Shown: positions 19,881 to 30,624 of the stretch, piece by piece
How positions within the stretch are numbered: the stretch's first letter is position 1
How the letters are laid out: the number at the start of each line of letters is the position of its first letter
Origin: Cordylochernes scorpioides
Lineage: Eukaryota; Arthropoda; Arachnida; Pseudoscorpiones; Chernetidae
Direction of reading: 5' to 3'
Length of the DNA: 64,000 nucleotides
Assembly: GCA_030710605.1 (NCBI GenBank)
Contig: CP092874.1
Span: 75,852,324-75,916,323, forward strand
The notes under the pieces: generated by a model
The model's input: the letters and a program-made list of their open reading frames with translations, nothing else
Database searches by the model: none
Told to the model about the DNA's origin: nothing
Made by a program: the position numbers and the translations under genes

Positions 19881-21175
19881 TTTTTGCACAAGAGAACCTG
19901 ATGGTGTTTCTAGTGTAACTTTTCATGCTGAACTCAAAAATCTAATCAGAAATTTCCCATCACCCATGGTTTTTGCCTGACGGTCTTTTTTTAGTATTGG
20001 GATAAATACATGCATCCAACATGAAAGAGACTTACGAAAACATGAAACTGCTTTTGAAAAAGATAGAATATAAAAGATACGGTTGGAAAATATGCAGCGA
20101 TTTGAAAGTCGTTGCTCTCTTGCGTGGATTACAGCTTGGATATACAAAATTTTGTTGTTTTCTGTGTGAGTGGGATAGCAGAGATAGGGAAAGGCATTAC
20201 ATTAAAAAAAATCTGGCCAAACCGTAAAATCTTTACTCCAGGATATAAAAATATTGCAAATCTACCCCTGATCGATTCAGAAAATATTTACTTACCACCA
20301 TTACATATTAAACTGGGATTAATGAAGAACTTTGTTCAAGGCAATGGATCGAAATGCCAGTGGATTTGCCTACCTAAAACAAAAAATTTCTAGTATAAGT
20401 GAAGCGAAGATTAAAGAAGGCATTTTCGTTGGACCTCAGATTCGAGAATTGCAGCAGGATGGAAATTTTCAAAATAGTTTGAATGAAGTTGAAGCAGCAG
20501 CATGGAATTCCTTTAGAAACGTTTGCAAAAACTTCTTAGGAAGTGTCAAGGTTGAAAATTACCGAGACATAGTTAATGATCTGTTGCTTTCCTACAAGGC
20601 ACTGGGATGTAACATGTCCCTCAAGATCCATTTCCTGCATTCACATCTAGATTTCTTTCCAGACAATCTTGGCGCAGTTAGCGATGAGCATGGTGAGAGG
20701 TTTCATCAAGATATATCAAGCATGGAGAAGCGGTACCAAGGTAAATGGAGTCCCGCTATGCTTGCCGACTACTGCTGGACACTCAAGAGGGATTACCACA
20801 AGCAAAGTATAGAAGAAAATCCACTGTCACTGCTTTTCAATAAATAAATATGTTTCGTTCATATATGCCTATATATTAACAATATTTCCAAATTTCAAGT
20901 AGGTGTATCTCTGAAATATTGCGTAATAGAAAAAAACTAATGGTATATTTGGATTCAGGACATGTAGATAAGATGCTATTTCTTTGTGGACAAAGAAAAA
21001 TATTTTTTGATAAACCAGTTACGTGACATTGTTTGCATTTTTTACTGTATTTATCCCAATACTAAAAAAAGACCGTCACGCAAAAACCATAGGTGATGGG
21101 AAATTTCTGATTAGATTTTTGAGTTCAGCATGAAATGTTACACTAGAAACATAATCAGGTTCTCTTGTGCAAAAA
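19881..21175 (+). mobile_element. TIR DNA transposon nested in copia gag, superfamily not assigned
   Basis: Terminal inverted repeats of 128 bp (19881-20008 and 21048-21175) begin TTTTTGCACAAGAGAACC and match closely throughout. The element is 1,295 bp and splits the copia gag between GTNYTG and VVDQCYQIW. Because both junctions fall in A/T runs I cannot define the target duplication. It holds a broken transposase-like gene (20021-20847). The length and the missing N-terminal region indicate an internally deleted copy. Confidence 0.82.
20021..20847 (+). pseudogene. transposase-like gene fragment of the nested TIR element
   Basis: Three overlapping frames give one protein: GLQLGYTKFCCFLCEWDSRD (20021-20227), then YLPPLHIKLGLMKNFV (20112-20393), then 20332-20847 with KIKEGIFVGPQIREL, CNMSLKIHFLHSHLDFFP, SDEHGERFHQDISSMEKRYQ and MLADYCWTLKRD. 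I recognise this block as one that recurs many times in arthropod genomes as an uncharacterised, element-borne protein. Its location between long TIRs here supports a transposase. The conserved Asp, Glu and His residues may include catalytic ones, but I cannot name the superfamily. At least two frameshifts disable it. Confidence 0.72.
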
Positions 21176-22340
21176 TGTTGTTGACCAGTGTTATCAAATA
21201 TGGGCGTTGAAAATCGGCGCAGTTCTGAGAGGAAGAAAATTATTTAAATGTGTAATTTCCGATCCAGAACCTGATATGGAAGACAAAAGTTCCTGGGAGA
21301 TTTGGAGTGATAAAAATGATGAAGCTTTTGGGATAATCATCACAACATTGACAAATGAACAAGCTGGAATGTTCATAGGTGAAAGAAATGCTAAGAAAGT
21401 ATGGGACTCACTGAAAAGAACATACACGGGCAATTTGGAAGATAAAATTATTGATATAGGCTTAGAATTAAAGAACATTAGAATGAAAGATAAAAAATGA
21501 AACTGTAGATGAATATACAACAAGGGCAAAAAATATTGCTGCTAGAAGTTCATCATTAGGGCATCAATTTACCTCAAGAGAACTTTCATTTCATATTGTC
21601 AAAGGCATACATCCAAGGTATGAAAATATTGCTATTGTCTTACGATCTAAGAGAGAGGCAACAGTAGAAGAGATTCAACATACTCTAAGAGAAGAGGAGT
21701 CAAGAAGAAATATGAGATCAAATCAATCGGTTGAGAATGGGCATGAACAAGTATACAGAATTAAAGACAGAAAAGTTCAACAATTTCTGCCAAAAAAGAT
21801 GTTTTGTTTGTAATAAAAAGGGACATCTAGCTAATGATTGCTGGTTTCGAGATAAAACAGAAACAAGGATATCAAAAGAAAAGGACTCCTGATTATAGAA
21901 ACCACAAATACAGTAGGGAACATTCAAATAACCTAATGGATACTATGAAAAATGGAATAAATGAGCAAGCATTTGAAACATATGTAAAAAAATTTGGAGA
22001 TTCACCAGATGAGAGAAATGATAGGCAAATATGGTGTATAGATTCAGGATGCACCGCACATTTAACCCCAAACCTAACTTTGATGGAAAATGTGACAGAG
22101 TACAAAAGTGAAATCAACCTAGCTGAGAAGGGCAAAACTACCCAAGCCATAGCCAAAGGAGATATGAGACTTACTACATGCACAAGTGAAGGCCAAGAAA
22201 ATATTCGCATCAAAGATATCTTTCATGTACCAAATCTAAGAAATAATTTCTTGTCAGTATACGAATTAGTCAACAAAGTATATTCAGTTATTTTCAATAA
22301 GAATGGAGCAAAATTTATAATGAAGGGAATGATTTAGTTG
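21165..22340 (+). pseudogene. copia gag, zinc knuckle and protease
   Basis: The 21171-21500 frame (VVDQCYQIWALKIGAV, then ERNAKKVWDSLKRTY) is copia-type Gag. A break at an A6 run near 21495 shifts to a second frame that continues Gag to about 21780. A CCHC knuckle follows (CFVCNKKGHLANDC, about 21800-21840). The 21834-22337 frame holds the aspartic protease motif WCIDSGCTAHLTPN, with the DSG form typical of copia. The pieces are in at least three frames. Confidence 0.78.
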
Positions 22341-22494
22341 CTGAAGCATATATTAAAGATCGAATGTTTATGATGGAAACAAAACAAAGAAATTTACCAA
22401 TAACAAAAAAATGAAAATGTCATGGTTATAAATACACATTTATCAAATAAAAATAGCAATATAAGTTTATGGCATAAAAGCTTAAACCATATAC

Positions 22495-23430
22495 ATGAAA
22501 AAAATGATTCAAGGACATATTGTAAGAGGATTGGATCTAAAATTCGAAAGGTTACCAGAGTGCGAAGCATGCATAATGGGAAAACTGGTTCAGAAGCCAT
22601 ATAATATTACGGAAAATTATACAGTTAAGCCCCTGCAGTTGATACATATGGATTTATGTGGACCAATGCCGTGTCAATCTTTAGGAGGATCTAAGTATTT
22701 TCTTGTTATAGTAGATGATTACAGTAGAAGAATCTTTGTATATTTTCTGAGATCAAAAGATGAGACCTTTGAGAGATTTGAAGAATTTAAAGCAAGAGCC
22801 GAAAACGAATTATGTTTTAGAATAAAAGATGTAAGAACCGACAATGGAACTGAATTTTGTAACTCTAGATTTGAAGGACTTTTCAAGAGAAGTGGGATCC
22901 TTCACCAACTTACCACCACATACTCACCACAAAGTAATGGAGTCGCAGAGAGAGTGAATAGGACTTTTATAGATACAGCGAGAACCTTACTAATTGACTC
23001 AAAATTACCCATGAAATTTTGGGCAGAGGCAATTGCTACAGCTACATACATTAAGAATTGTACCTCCCACAGGTCTATCAAGCACCATACACCTATGCAG
23101 AGATGGATTGGCAGGAACCCATCGGTCAAACACATTCGAATATTTGGATGTTTGACACATTGGCTTAAGAGCAAACCAAGAAGAAACAAGTTTTCACCAA
23201 AGGGTAGAAAGGGAATATTTTTTGGTTATTCCATTAAAAGAAAAGCCTACAGAATATATGATATGAAAGTCATCAATAGTAAATGGATATACAGTACGAA
23301 GAAAACACCAAGTCACGGCATATATAAAAGAAAGGCCAGACCGGTTGCTGTTGGAAGCAATCAAAGATATGGTGTGGACTATAAGGACAAACTACCGAAA
23401 TGTGCAGATAGCCTTGGACTTGTTGGTTAG
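22495..23430 (+). pseudogene. copia integrase joined to RT ends by a large deletion
   Basis: A 311-codon open frame. It starts in the pre-integrase region (CEACIMGKL) and contains the integrase core: HMDLCGPMP and VIVDDYSRR (first Asp), VRTDNGTEFCN (second Asp), and the Glu in SPQSNGVAERVNRT. After IRIFGCLTH and the GYSIKRKAYRIYD segment it jumps at KVINSKWIY into the start of copia RT (NSKW, KARPVAVGSNQRYGVDYKD) and then ends within about 15 codons. The catalytic RT motifs (including YVDD) and RNase H are therefore absent. The frame is open across the deletion. Confidence 0.82.
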
Positions 23431-23452
23431 AGCTTACACACATGGGAGCGTG

Positions 23453-23659
23453 TGTTGTATATATATTAATTAATTGCTACCACAGAGTGTGTGTAAGCTC
23501 ACAGGTAACTAGGCGCTAACCGAAACAGAAAAAAAGTTCCTTTGTTTAATATTAGTTTGCCTTTTATATTTTGCTCTCTCTCTTGTAAATCAATAAATAT
23601 AATGTTTAATTAATAATTATTGGAATCAGTTTCATTAATAATTTTAAGCAAAGTTAACA
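23453..23659 (+). repeat. copia 3' LTR
   Basis: 207 bp; starts after ACACACATGGGAGCGTG, a weak polypurine tract, and ends TTAACA, followed by the AAACA target duplication. Confidence 0.9.
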
Positions 23660-23664
23660 AAACA

Positions 23665-26538
23665 TATATCTGGATAACAAACCCATATCCTCGACCATTA
23701 AAAATATTTAAAAACCAAACATTGTACTTTGGAAGCCAGCCAGCCAAAGTGAATTTTATGGAAGAAAGTGAACAAAAGGAGAATGAAGAATCTCAATTTC
23801 AGATAAACGAAAATGTATCATATAAGGAAAAGGAGCAATTCAAACAAGTTTTGGAAAAGTACGCGGATTTGTTTTCGTCGGAATTAGGAAGATCCAACTT
23901 AGCCAAACATCGGATTGATACAGAAGGTGCGAAACCGATCAAACACAAGCCGTATAGGGTGAGCGCTAAAGAGCGAGAAATCATAAAAGATCGAATTGAT
24001 GAAATGCTCAGAGACGGCATAATTAGACCATCCTCGAGTCCATGGTCCTTCCCCGTAATACTGGTCAAGAAGCGAGATGGTAAGTACAGATTCTGCGTAG
24101 ACTACAGAAAATTGAATGATGTAACAGTGAAGGATGTTTACCCAATTCCCAGAATTGATGAAGTATTGGACACACTTCAAGGATCCAAATACTTTTCAGC
24201 AATTGACCTTAAATCAATATATTGGCAAGTAGAGGTTGAGGAGAAAGATAAGTAAAAGACAACCTTCACTACAGCACATGGCCTATATGAGTTCAACGTA
24301 ATGCCCTTCGGACTATGCAATGCTCCTGCTACATTTGAGAAGAACATGGAAAATATGCTTGGTAATCTTAGATGGAAAATTGGTCTCTGTTATCTGGACG
24401 ACGTAATCATATATAGCTTGGATTTTCCAACACATCTAAAAAGAATAGAAGCTTTTTTAAGATGTTTTCGCGAGGCTAATTTAAAATTGAACAACAAAAA
24501 TTCCAATTTGCTTTCGAAGAACTGGAGATTCTTGGCCATATAACTAGCCAACATATTATAAAACAAGCGGAGCATAATATCAATGCTATTAGAGATTTTT
24601 CTCGGCCCAAAAAGAAAAAAGAAGTTCAATCATTTTTAGGAATGTGCTCATATTATAGAAAATTTATCAAAGGTTTTTCGAAAATTGCTGATTCATTAAC
24701 CAGTCTTATAAAAAATAATGTACCTTTTACCTGGACAGAAAATCAAGAAAAAGCATTTCAAACCCTTAAAGTAGCATTGATAAATCCCCCAATCTTAGGG
24801 CACTTTGATCCGAATGCAACTACATGTGATGTACTTATATCCATACTGACGAGTCTAACATCGGCCTGGGTGCAACATTAGTCCAAAAGTTCGGCGATAA
24901 AGAAAAGGTGATTTCATATTTAAGTCGAACACTGAGCAAACCTGAGCAAAATTATTCGACTACTGAAAAAGAATGTCTAGCTGTTTTGTGGTCAATGTCC
25001 AAGTTACCCCCTACCTATATGGAAGGCACTTCAAAATCGTAACTGATCATCATGCACTATGCTGGCTTAAGAATATGAAAGATCCGACCGGTCGATTAGC
25101 ACGATGGGCACTAAAGATTCAGGAATATAATTTCGAAATTATAAACAAATCGGGTAAAAAAACATCTGGACGCTGATGGTCTATCTAGAGGACCCTTACC
25201 ATAAAACGAATGGGATGAATATTATGAAAGACTATTTCTGAATCAAATAGTAGACGAAAAATATTATTTTATTGAGAATATTAAGGAGAACCTTGTGGAA
25301 ACAAGCGTTCAATTACACAGAACTTTAAAAAAGAAAATGGGTGTCTCTACAAGAAATATCCAAATCCTGAAGGTAGGGCATGGTTGCTGGTAGTTCCAAA
25401 GAAGAGAAGGAAGGAAATCATGAGTGAATACCACAACCATATGCTGAATGGCCATCTGGGCTTCGCCAGAACCACATACCGATTGAAGAATAAATACTAT
25501 TGGCCTTCCATGCTGAAAGATGTTTCCGAATTTGTAAAGACGTGCCATCTTTGCCAAAGTCGGAAAGGTTCAAATCATTTGCCTTTTGGACTTTTACAAC
25601 CTATTCCCCCAGCTAACTACCCTTTTGAAAGAATCGGAATTGATTTTGTTGGCCCCTTGCCATCAACGAAAAGAAGAAGGAAGTGGATAATTGTGTTGAC
25701 TGAATATTATACCAAGTATGCTGAAACAAAGGCAGTATCAGAAGCAACAGTAAAATAAGTCTCTGCATTTTTAATCGAACATATTATTTTACGTCAAGGG
25801 GCTCCAAGATTTCTTATTAGCGATGGAGGTTCACAATTCACTAGCAATTTGATAAAGGAGGTAATGAAAATGTGCAAAGTTAAACATTACTCCACAACGA
25901 GCTTCCACCCCAAGACTAACGGACTAACGGAACGGCTAAATAGAACTTTAATCAATATGATCAGCATGTATGTGAACACAGACCAGAAGAACTGGGACGA
26001 AATCCTCCCTTTTATCACCCACGCGTATAATACCACGATTCAAGAAACCACAGGTTACTCTCCCTTTTTCCTGTTGTTTGGGAGGGAACCCATGTCCCAC
26101 TTAGACGACGAGAATATCCTAATGGACAGTAACATGGACGATTACGACGAATATATAGAAAACTACTCAGATAAAATAGCAAGGACGAGACAGGTAGTCG
26201 TTAACAACACAGAGAAGACTCAGGAAAGAATGAAAAGAAACTATGACAAAAAACACAATGAGAAAATCTATGAACCGGGACATTTATGGCAGTTTGGACA
26301 CCAGTTAAGGAAAATCGAAAAATGTGAAAAACTATTGAGAAAATATTTTGGCCCATATCGAATATTAAAAAAAATACTGTCCGACGCAAATTACTTAATT
26401 GAGCCGAAAGATAATCCTGGCCAAGACCCATTGATAGTCCATGTCTCAAGACTCAAACCCTATTTTGAAAGAATTGATGAGGTCACCCACGAGGAGGTGA
26501 CGACCTCTGGAGAGGGGGAAGTGTTGCATCATAGCTAA
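23665..26538 (+). pseudogene. gypsy-1 pol: RT, RNase H, integrase
   Basis: RT begins at the usual KPYRVSAKEREIIKDRI and PSSSPWSFPVILVKKRDGKY (23620-24255), with an in-frame TAA at 24253-24255, then MPFGLCNAPATFE and the YLDD box in LCYLDDVIIYS (24301-24543). RNase H follows in pieces (24642-25176: [30 protein letters not shown]). Integrase has the HHCC finger (GHLGFARTTY...CHLCQSRK), the core IGIDFVGPLP, then the Glu region HPKTNGLTERLNRTL and a C-terminal segment with FGPYRILKKI and HVSRLKPYFE. Several frameshifts and stops (for example TAA near 25758) make it a pseudogene. The integrase C terminus reads a few codons into the 3' LTR. Confidence 0.85.
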
Positions 26539-26876
26539 TGCACCTATTTTATTTTAATTTGTAATATTATTTTTCATATATTTAAATTTAAATTCATATT
26601 TTATATTTATTTATTTTATTAAACAGAATATATATTATAAACAGATTCATGTATTATAAAATCACCATTTGTATTTTGGTACACGGTGTGACTTCACTGC
26701 TCTCTTTGATGTGAGAAATTAATAAATTATTCTGGAGGCTACTTAAAGTAGAGTTATCTCATTATTCCCTTATATAAATTTGTAGGAAGGTTGAAACACG
26801 CTCTGGTAAGATGCAAGACCCGGCACAGGAGAGAATTAAGTTTGAAGAGCCTGCCAAGCCGCAACCCGGTGCAACA
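26522..26876 (+). repeat. gypsy-1 3' LTR
   Basis: 355 bp; matches 17397-17756 with many differences. Here the gag start ATG is AAG and the LTR-end codon is CAA instead of TAA. Confidence 0.88.
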
Positions 26877-26881
26877 ATATA

Positions 26882-28191
26882 CAAGGTATGTCCCATAAGT
26901 TCCCGGACTGGGTCCATAAAAAAAAAAAGGTAAGATTTAAAAAAAAAAAATTATTAAAACTTTTCAAAGTAATCCCCCCTTGCTTCAACGCACCAGCGCC
27001 ATCGTTTCTCCCAATTGTCGAAACAGTTTTTATAAGCCTCTTTTGGAATGCTCTTCAATGCTAACGGCGATTTTTCTATTATGTCATCCCTGGTGTCAAA
27101 ATGTCTTCCTTTTAGAACTGCTTTAAGTTTGGGGAACAGGAAAAAGTCATTTGGTGCGATGTCTGGGAAATAGGGTGGTTGAAGTAGGATTTGTGTCCCG
27201 TTTTTCGTCAAAAAGCTAGTCATCAAGTGCGCTGTGTGAGGGCGAGCATTGTCATGGTGTAGGATCCAGCCACCATTAGTCCATTTTTCTGGCCGTTTTT
27301 TTCGAATCGCTTCCCTTAGACGGCGAAGAATGCCCAAATACATTTCCTTAATAACTGTTTGGCCTGCAGGAAGATACTCGTGATGAACAATGCCCTTGTT
27401 ATCCGAAAAAGCGACCAGCAACACCTTGTTTCTGGATTTTTTGGGTCTAGGCTCACCCTAACCTCTCCACTCGGCAGATTGAGGTTTGGTTTCAGGGTCA
27501 TAGCCATAGACCCATGTCTCGTCGCCTGTGATTATCTTGTCTTTCCATTCTGGATCCGTTCTTGCCATTTCCATCATGCCCTCACAGGTTGCAAGCCGAC
27601 ACAGTTTTTGCTCATTGGTGAGGAATCTTGGGATGAATTTTGCAGGAGTCTTTTTGAGCTTCAATTCTTCGGTTACGATCCTTCCAATCGTTGTTTTAGA
27701 GATGCCTGTGTCTTGCTCTAGCTCCAGCAAAGTGGTTCGAGGATTTTCTTTTATCAAATCGGTGATTTTTTGCACATTTTCATCAGTCCTTTGAAATTTT
27801 GGGCGTCCTTGACCAGGATCATCTTCAATGGAAATTCTGCCAGCTTTAAATCTAGAATGCCATTCAAAAACAGTTGTTCTCTTTGGGGGGTCATTGGGGA
27901 ATGCTTTATTAAGCATTTCAAAAGTTTCGGTTGCTGATATTTGAAGTTTCACACAAAATTCTATGCAAATCCTCTGCTTCAATTTTTGTTCCATCGTAAA
28001 ATCGCCGCAGCGCTAGGTGTGACCTTTAAATAAATTAGAATAACCTTGGCGCGCGCGCAAGTACCGCCTCGATATTGGTACTACCGTGTAGCCAGATATT
28101 TTTTCTATAATAAACAGTCAAATTCGTTTACATTTTTCATTTATTTATTTTTTTTATGGACCTAGTCCGGGAACTTATGGGACATACCTTG
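26882..28191 (-). mobile_element. mariner transposon (DD34D), near complete
   Basis: A 1,310-bp element with inverted ends CAAGGTATGTCCCATAAGTT at both termini (the first 40 bp differ at one site), flanked by TA (26880-26881 and 28192-28193). Size, ends, TA duplication and one transposase gene on the minus strand are canonical. It starts 5 bp after the gypsy-1 3' LTR and its other side lies within a Tc1 transposase gene, so it sits on the junction of two older elements. It is one of the youngest DNA transposons in the window. Confidence 0.93.
26954..27994 (-). pseudogene. mariner transposase with one premature stop
   Basis: 346 codons in one frame with a single in-frame TAG (27458-27460), after SAEWRG. 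The N-terminal DNA-binding region (MEQKLKQRICIEFCVKL) and second helix-turn-helix (TTVFEWHSRFKAG, SKTTIGRIV) are present. The catalytic triad is present: Asp in ITGDETWVYGYDPE, Asp in LHHDNARPHTA, and Asp in YFPDIAPNDFFLFPKLK. Thirty-four residues lie between the second and third Asp, the DD34D signature. Apart from the stop codon the protein appears intact, so this copy could still be moved in trans. Confidence 0.92.
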
Positions 28192-28192
28192 T

Positions 28193-28738
28193 ATTTCCTT
28201 CTCTCATTGAATCTTCTATAAGCTGTTTGCCTTGATATCATGGTTCCTATGGTCAAAGAGAGATCCATTGTTAGCTGTCTGGCTGTCATGGTTTTGTTAC
28301 GTTTGACCGTTAACTTCAGATAACGTTCTTCTGATAAGATTGTGATTCTCGGGCGACCTTGTCCTTCTCTTCTCGAGATGTCTTCATTTTCTTGAAATTG
28401 TTTCCATAGATTCAAAACCATTTTTCTTGAAGTTTCGAGCCATCTTGAAACTTCTGCTTTGGATTGGCCTGCCTCTATTTTACCATAGATAGATAAAACT
28501 GAAGAAATTTTGTTTAAATGAAATTTTATAGTTGGATAAAAAAGCACGCAAAAGTGGACGCTTTAAAGAAGACACTAATTAGCATATTAGGTGAAGCATT
28601 AAAATTATTTTAATTGGCTAGCTAAACCGTGTAGTGTAATTTGCATATCATATAATGATTTTTATTATTTTTCGTTATTATTATTATTTTATTTATTAAG
28701 GATTTATTGCTTGTTATCTTAATTTTGGACACTAGTGT
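28193..28738 (-). mobile_element. Tc1-like element, 5' half only
   Basis: The outer end (minus strand from 28738) begins with a CACTAGTGTCCAAAATTAAG type Tc1 terminal repeat beside TA (28738-28739). The transposase N terminus (28547 downward) has GKIEAGQSKAEVSRWLETSR, LWKQFQENEDISRREGQGRP and ISRQTAYRRFNERRKY, the two helix-turn-helix DNA-binding parts of Tc1 transposases with the GRPR-like linker. The mariner insertion ends it at TA 28192-28193. The catalytic half is not on the other side of mariner, so it was lost. Confidence 0.8.
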
Positions 28739-29269
28739 ATAATTAATTTATATAATATATTATATAAAATGACAATATTATTAATATTTTGATGAATTAA
28801 TTATAAAATGAAATTTGTCGAGGTTTTATAAAAGCTAATTCAAAATGGCTGCCTAAACCGTCGATGTCGTTTGGCAAGATTAATGGCAGGAAATTAGGCA
28901 GAAAATTGGAAGGAAAGTCTGTGAGTAAACAAATTTGATTTTAAAATTAAAAACTTAGCGCAACTATTTTATTATGAATTATTAGACTGTATAAAGTTGA
29001 AATTTCGTAGATTACATTTTTGAAAATGAATTAAATTTTATTTTTCACGGAAAGCTCTGAATTTAATCAATATGAAACTTATATGATATTAATCACTTTT
29101 AAAATTTGAGAATTATTCTTTTATTTTACGTAGAAAATAAAACCTATTTATCTTTATATTTACAAATTATATATTGATTTTGTTTGAGTCAAAAGGCTGA
29201 TCCATTGAATATATATTTACATATGTGAAAAATTGTACGAATGTTGAAATGAACTGGGATAAGGTGGAT
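28739..29269. other. AT-rich stretch, nothing recognised
   Basis: No open frame of note. An isolated AAAATGGCTGCC and a donor-like GTGAGTAA near 28920 are too weak to call an exon. Confidence 0.5.
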
Positions 29270-29518
29270 AAATTAAGAAAAAGGCATCTCCTTATTGTGC
29301 AACTGAAAGTTGCTGATGACTTGGGCCATCTGTCGGAATAAATATCAACTATTTTGTTGATTTTTTAACGTGGATAGCTTTTCTTGATTAATCAATAATG
29401 GGCATTTGGCCAATTCTGGAATAATTAAAAATCAACAGAATAGTTGATATTTATTCCGACAGATGGCGCAAGTCATCAGCAAACTTCAGTTTCACGATAA
29501 TGAGATTTTTCTTAATTT
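29270..29518. mobile_element. foldback element with ~90-bp inverted arms
   Basis: The left arm (29274-29367) and the right arm (29425-29513) are reverse complements with scattered mismatches, including CCATCTGTCGGAATAAATAT in the left arm. A central spacer of about 57 bp separates them. It is non-coding; the flanks TAAATTA and TTAATTTA may be the target duplication. Confidence 0.8.
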
Positions 29519-29949
29519 ATTTACATATGTTTGAATATTTTTACAAATTATTCTGTATATACAAATATACACATCGGGAGAGATTTTAGTTTTATAATTT
29601 GTATCCATTCATAGACATTGTTAACTATAACACAGAAGAGAAATTTAGCTCAGTCAAACGACCGAGCAAGGGACAATATAGGCATTGAAACTAGAGCACA
29701 GTCCTATAGAACATACCGAAGACGTTTCAGAATAATTAATCCTAATAAAGGTCGATTTATAATGAAATGGAATAATGTCTTCACGCCACTAAATTTGATC
29801 ATTGCAGAATAAGGAGATAAATCATCAAATCTCTAAAATAAAACAAAGAGAAAGCTTCATGTGTCAATATGATTACTTAGTAAAACTCTGAAATAAATTT
29901 GATCTTATAAAATATATATATACAAATACGTACCCAGACGCTGTTCGTG

Positions 29950-30620
29950 TTCTTTGTCTAATCAGGATTTCACAAAGATACGTGAGTTCTTATGGGATGC
30001 AGCAAAGGTTAGCGCTTTATTATACGTCTCACTGAACAGAAGGAATACAATTGATGCATACAAACTTCGCACGCCTTCTGCTCATTGCAGTTATGACCAG
30101 ACTCTGTCTACGAACACGAATGCAGAACCTGTCAATTTCAATTTTTCCTGGCTAAAAATTCGACAAATATCTCTTTCAGATTTTTCTCTAAACACATTTT
30201 GCATGTACATTAGGTCAGCTGATATTACCTCTCATCTTCACCGCTAGAGGCGCTGCTTGTGAGCAAAAGGGCAAATTTGCTACGCAAATTTGCAAATAAC
30301 TCAAAGAATATTCGGGATAGAAATGTGAAATATTCTCTATGTTTTTCCTGATTCTAATCTATATACTGTTAAAATTTCAGTCAGATTAGTTACGTATTGT
30401 GTTGTTGTTGTTTCTTATCCCCTTGTGCAAAGATTACACGAATTCCATGAGTTACGTATTGTGGACATGTATAACCGACAAACATACGAGTTAAAATTTT
30501 ACACAAATAAATTTATTATTTAAATTTACTAATTTACAAACATACGAGTACATACTCGTACTCGTACGTACTCGTACATACACTGACTTTTATATACATA
30601 GGGATAAGTCGGAGATGAGC
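29950..30620 (+). repeat. dispersed repeat, copy 1 (matches 59878-60290)
   Basis: Shares ACATTAGGTCAGCTGATATT, CCGCTAGAGGCGCTGCTTG, AAGAATATTCGG, TATACTGTTAAAATTTCAGT and the terminal ACTGACTTTTATATAC plus TAGGGATAAG with the copy near 60 kb. The conserved end looks like the 3' tail of a LINE or SINE, but no RT is attached, so the class is open. Copy 1 carries an extra TACTCG-rich stretch near 30540-30580. Short frames inside it (29954-30247) are not conserved in copy 2. Confidence 0.65.
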
Positions 30621-30624
30621 GTGT

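Larger units (their letters stand above)
19341..23659 (+). mobile_element. Ty1/copia element, RT deleted, nested in gypsy-1
   Basis: LTRs 19341-19546 and 23453-23659 (TGTTGTATATATATT...TTAACA) differ at roughly a dozen sites. A perfect 5-bp duplication AAACA flanks the element (19336-19340 and 23660-23664). The primer site next to the 5' LTR, TTGGTAGCAGAGCG, resembles the initiator-Met half-tRNA site usual in copia. The internal region has gag, CCHC, protease and integrase in copia order, but most of RT and all of RNase H are missing. A 1.3-kb DNA transposon interrupts gag. It could not move by itself. Confidence 0.9.
17397..26876 (+). mobile_element. gypsy-1: old Ty3/gypsy element, split by a copia insertion
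   Basis: LTRs at 17397-17756 and 26522-26876, starting TGTTGCATCATAGC and ending GGTGCAACA, bound a gag-pol region in Ty3 order: gag, zinc knuckle, protease, RT, RNase H, integrase. A purine tract (AGAGGGGGAAG) precedes the 3' LTR. The LTRs differ by many substitutions and several indels, so the insertion is old, and the coding frames are broken throughout. A copia element sits at 19341-23659. No perfect target duplication is visible (ATTT against ATAT). Only 34 bp separate its left end from the Penelope-like element. Confidence 0.88.
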
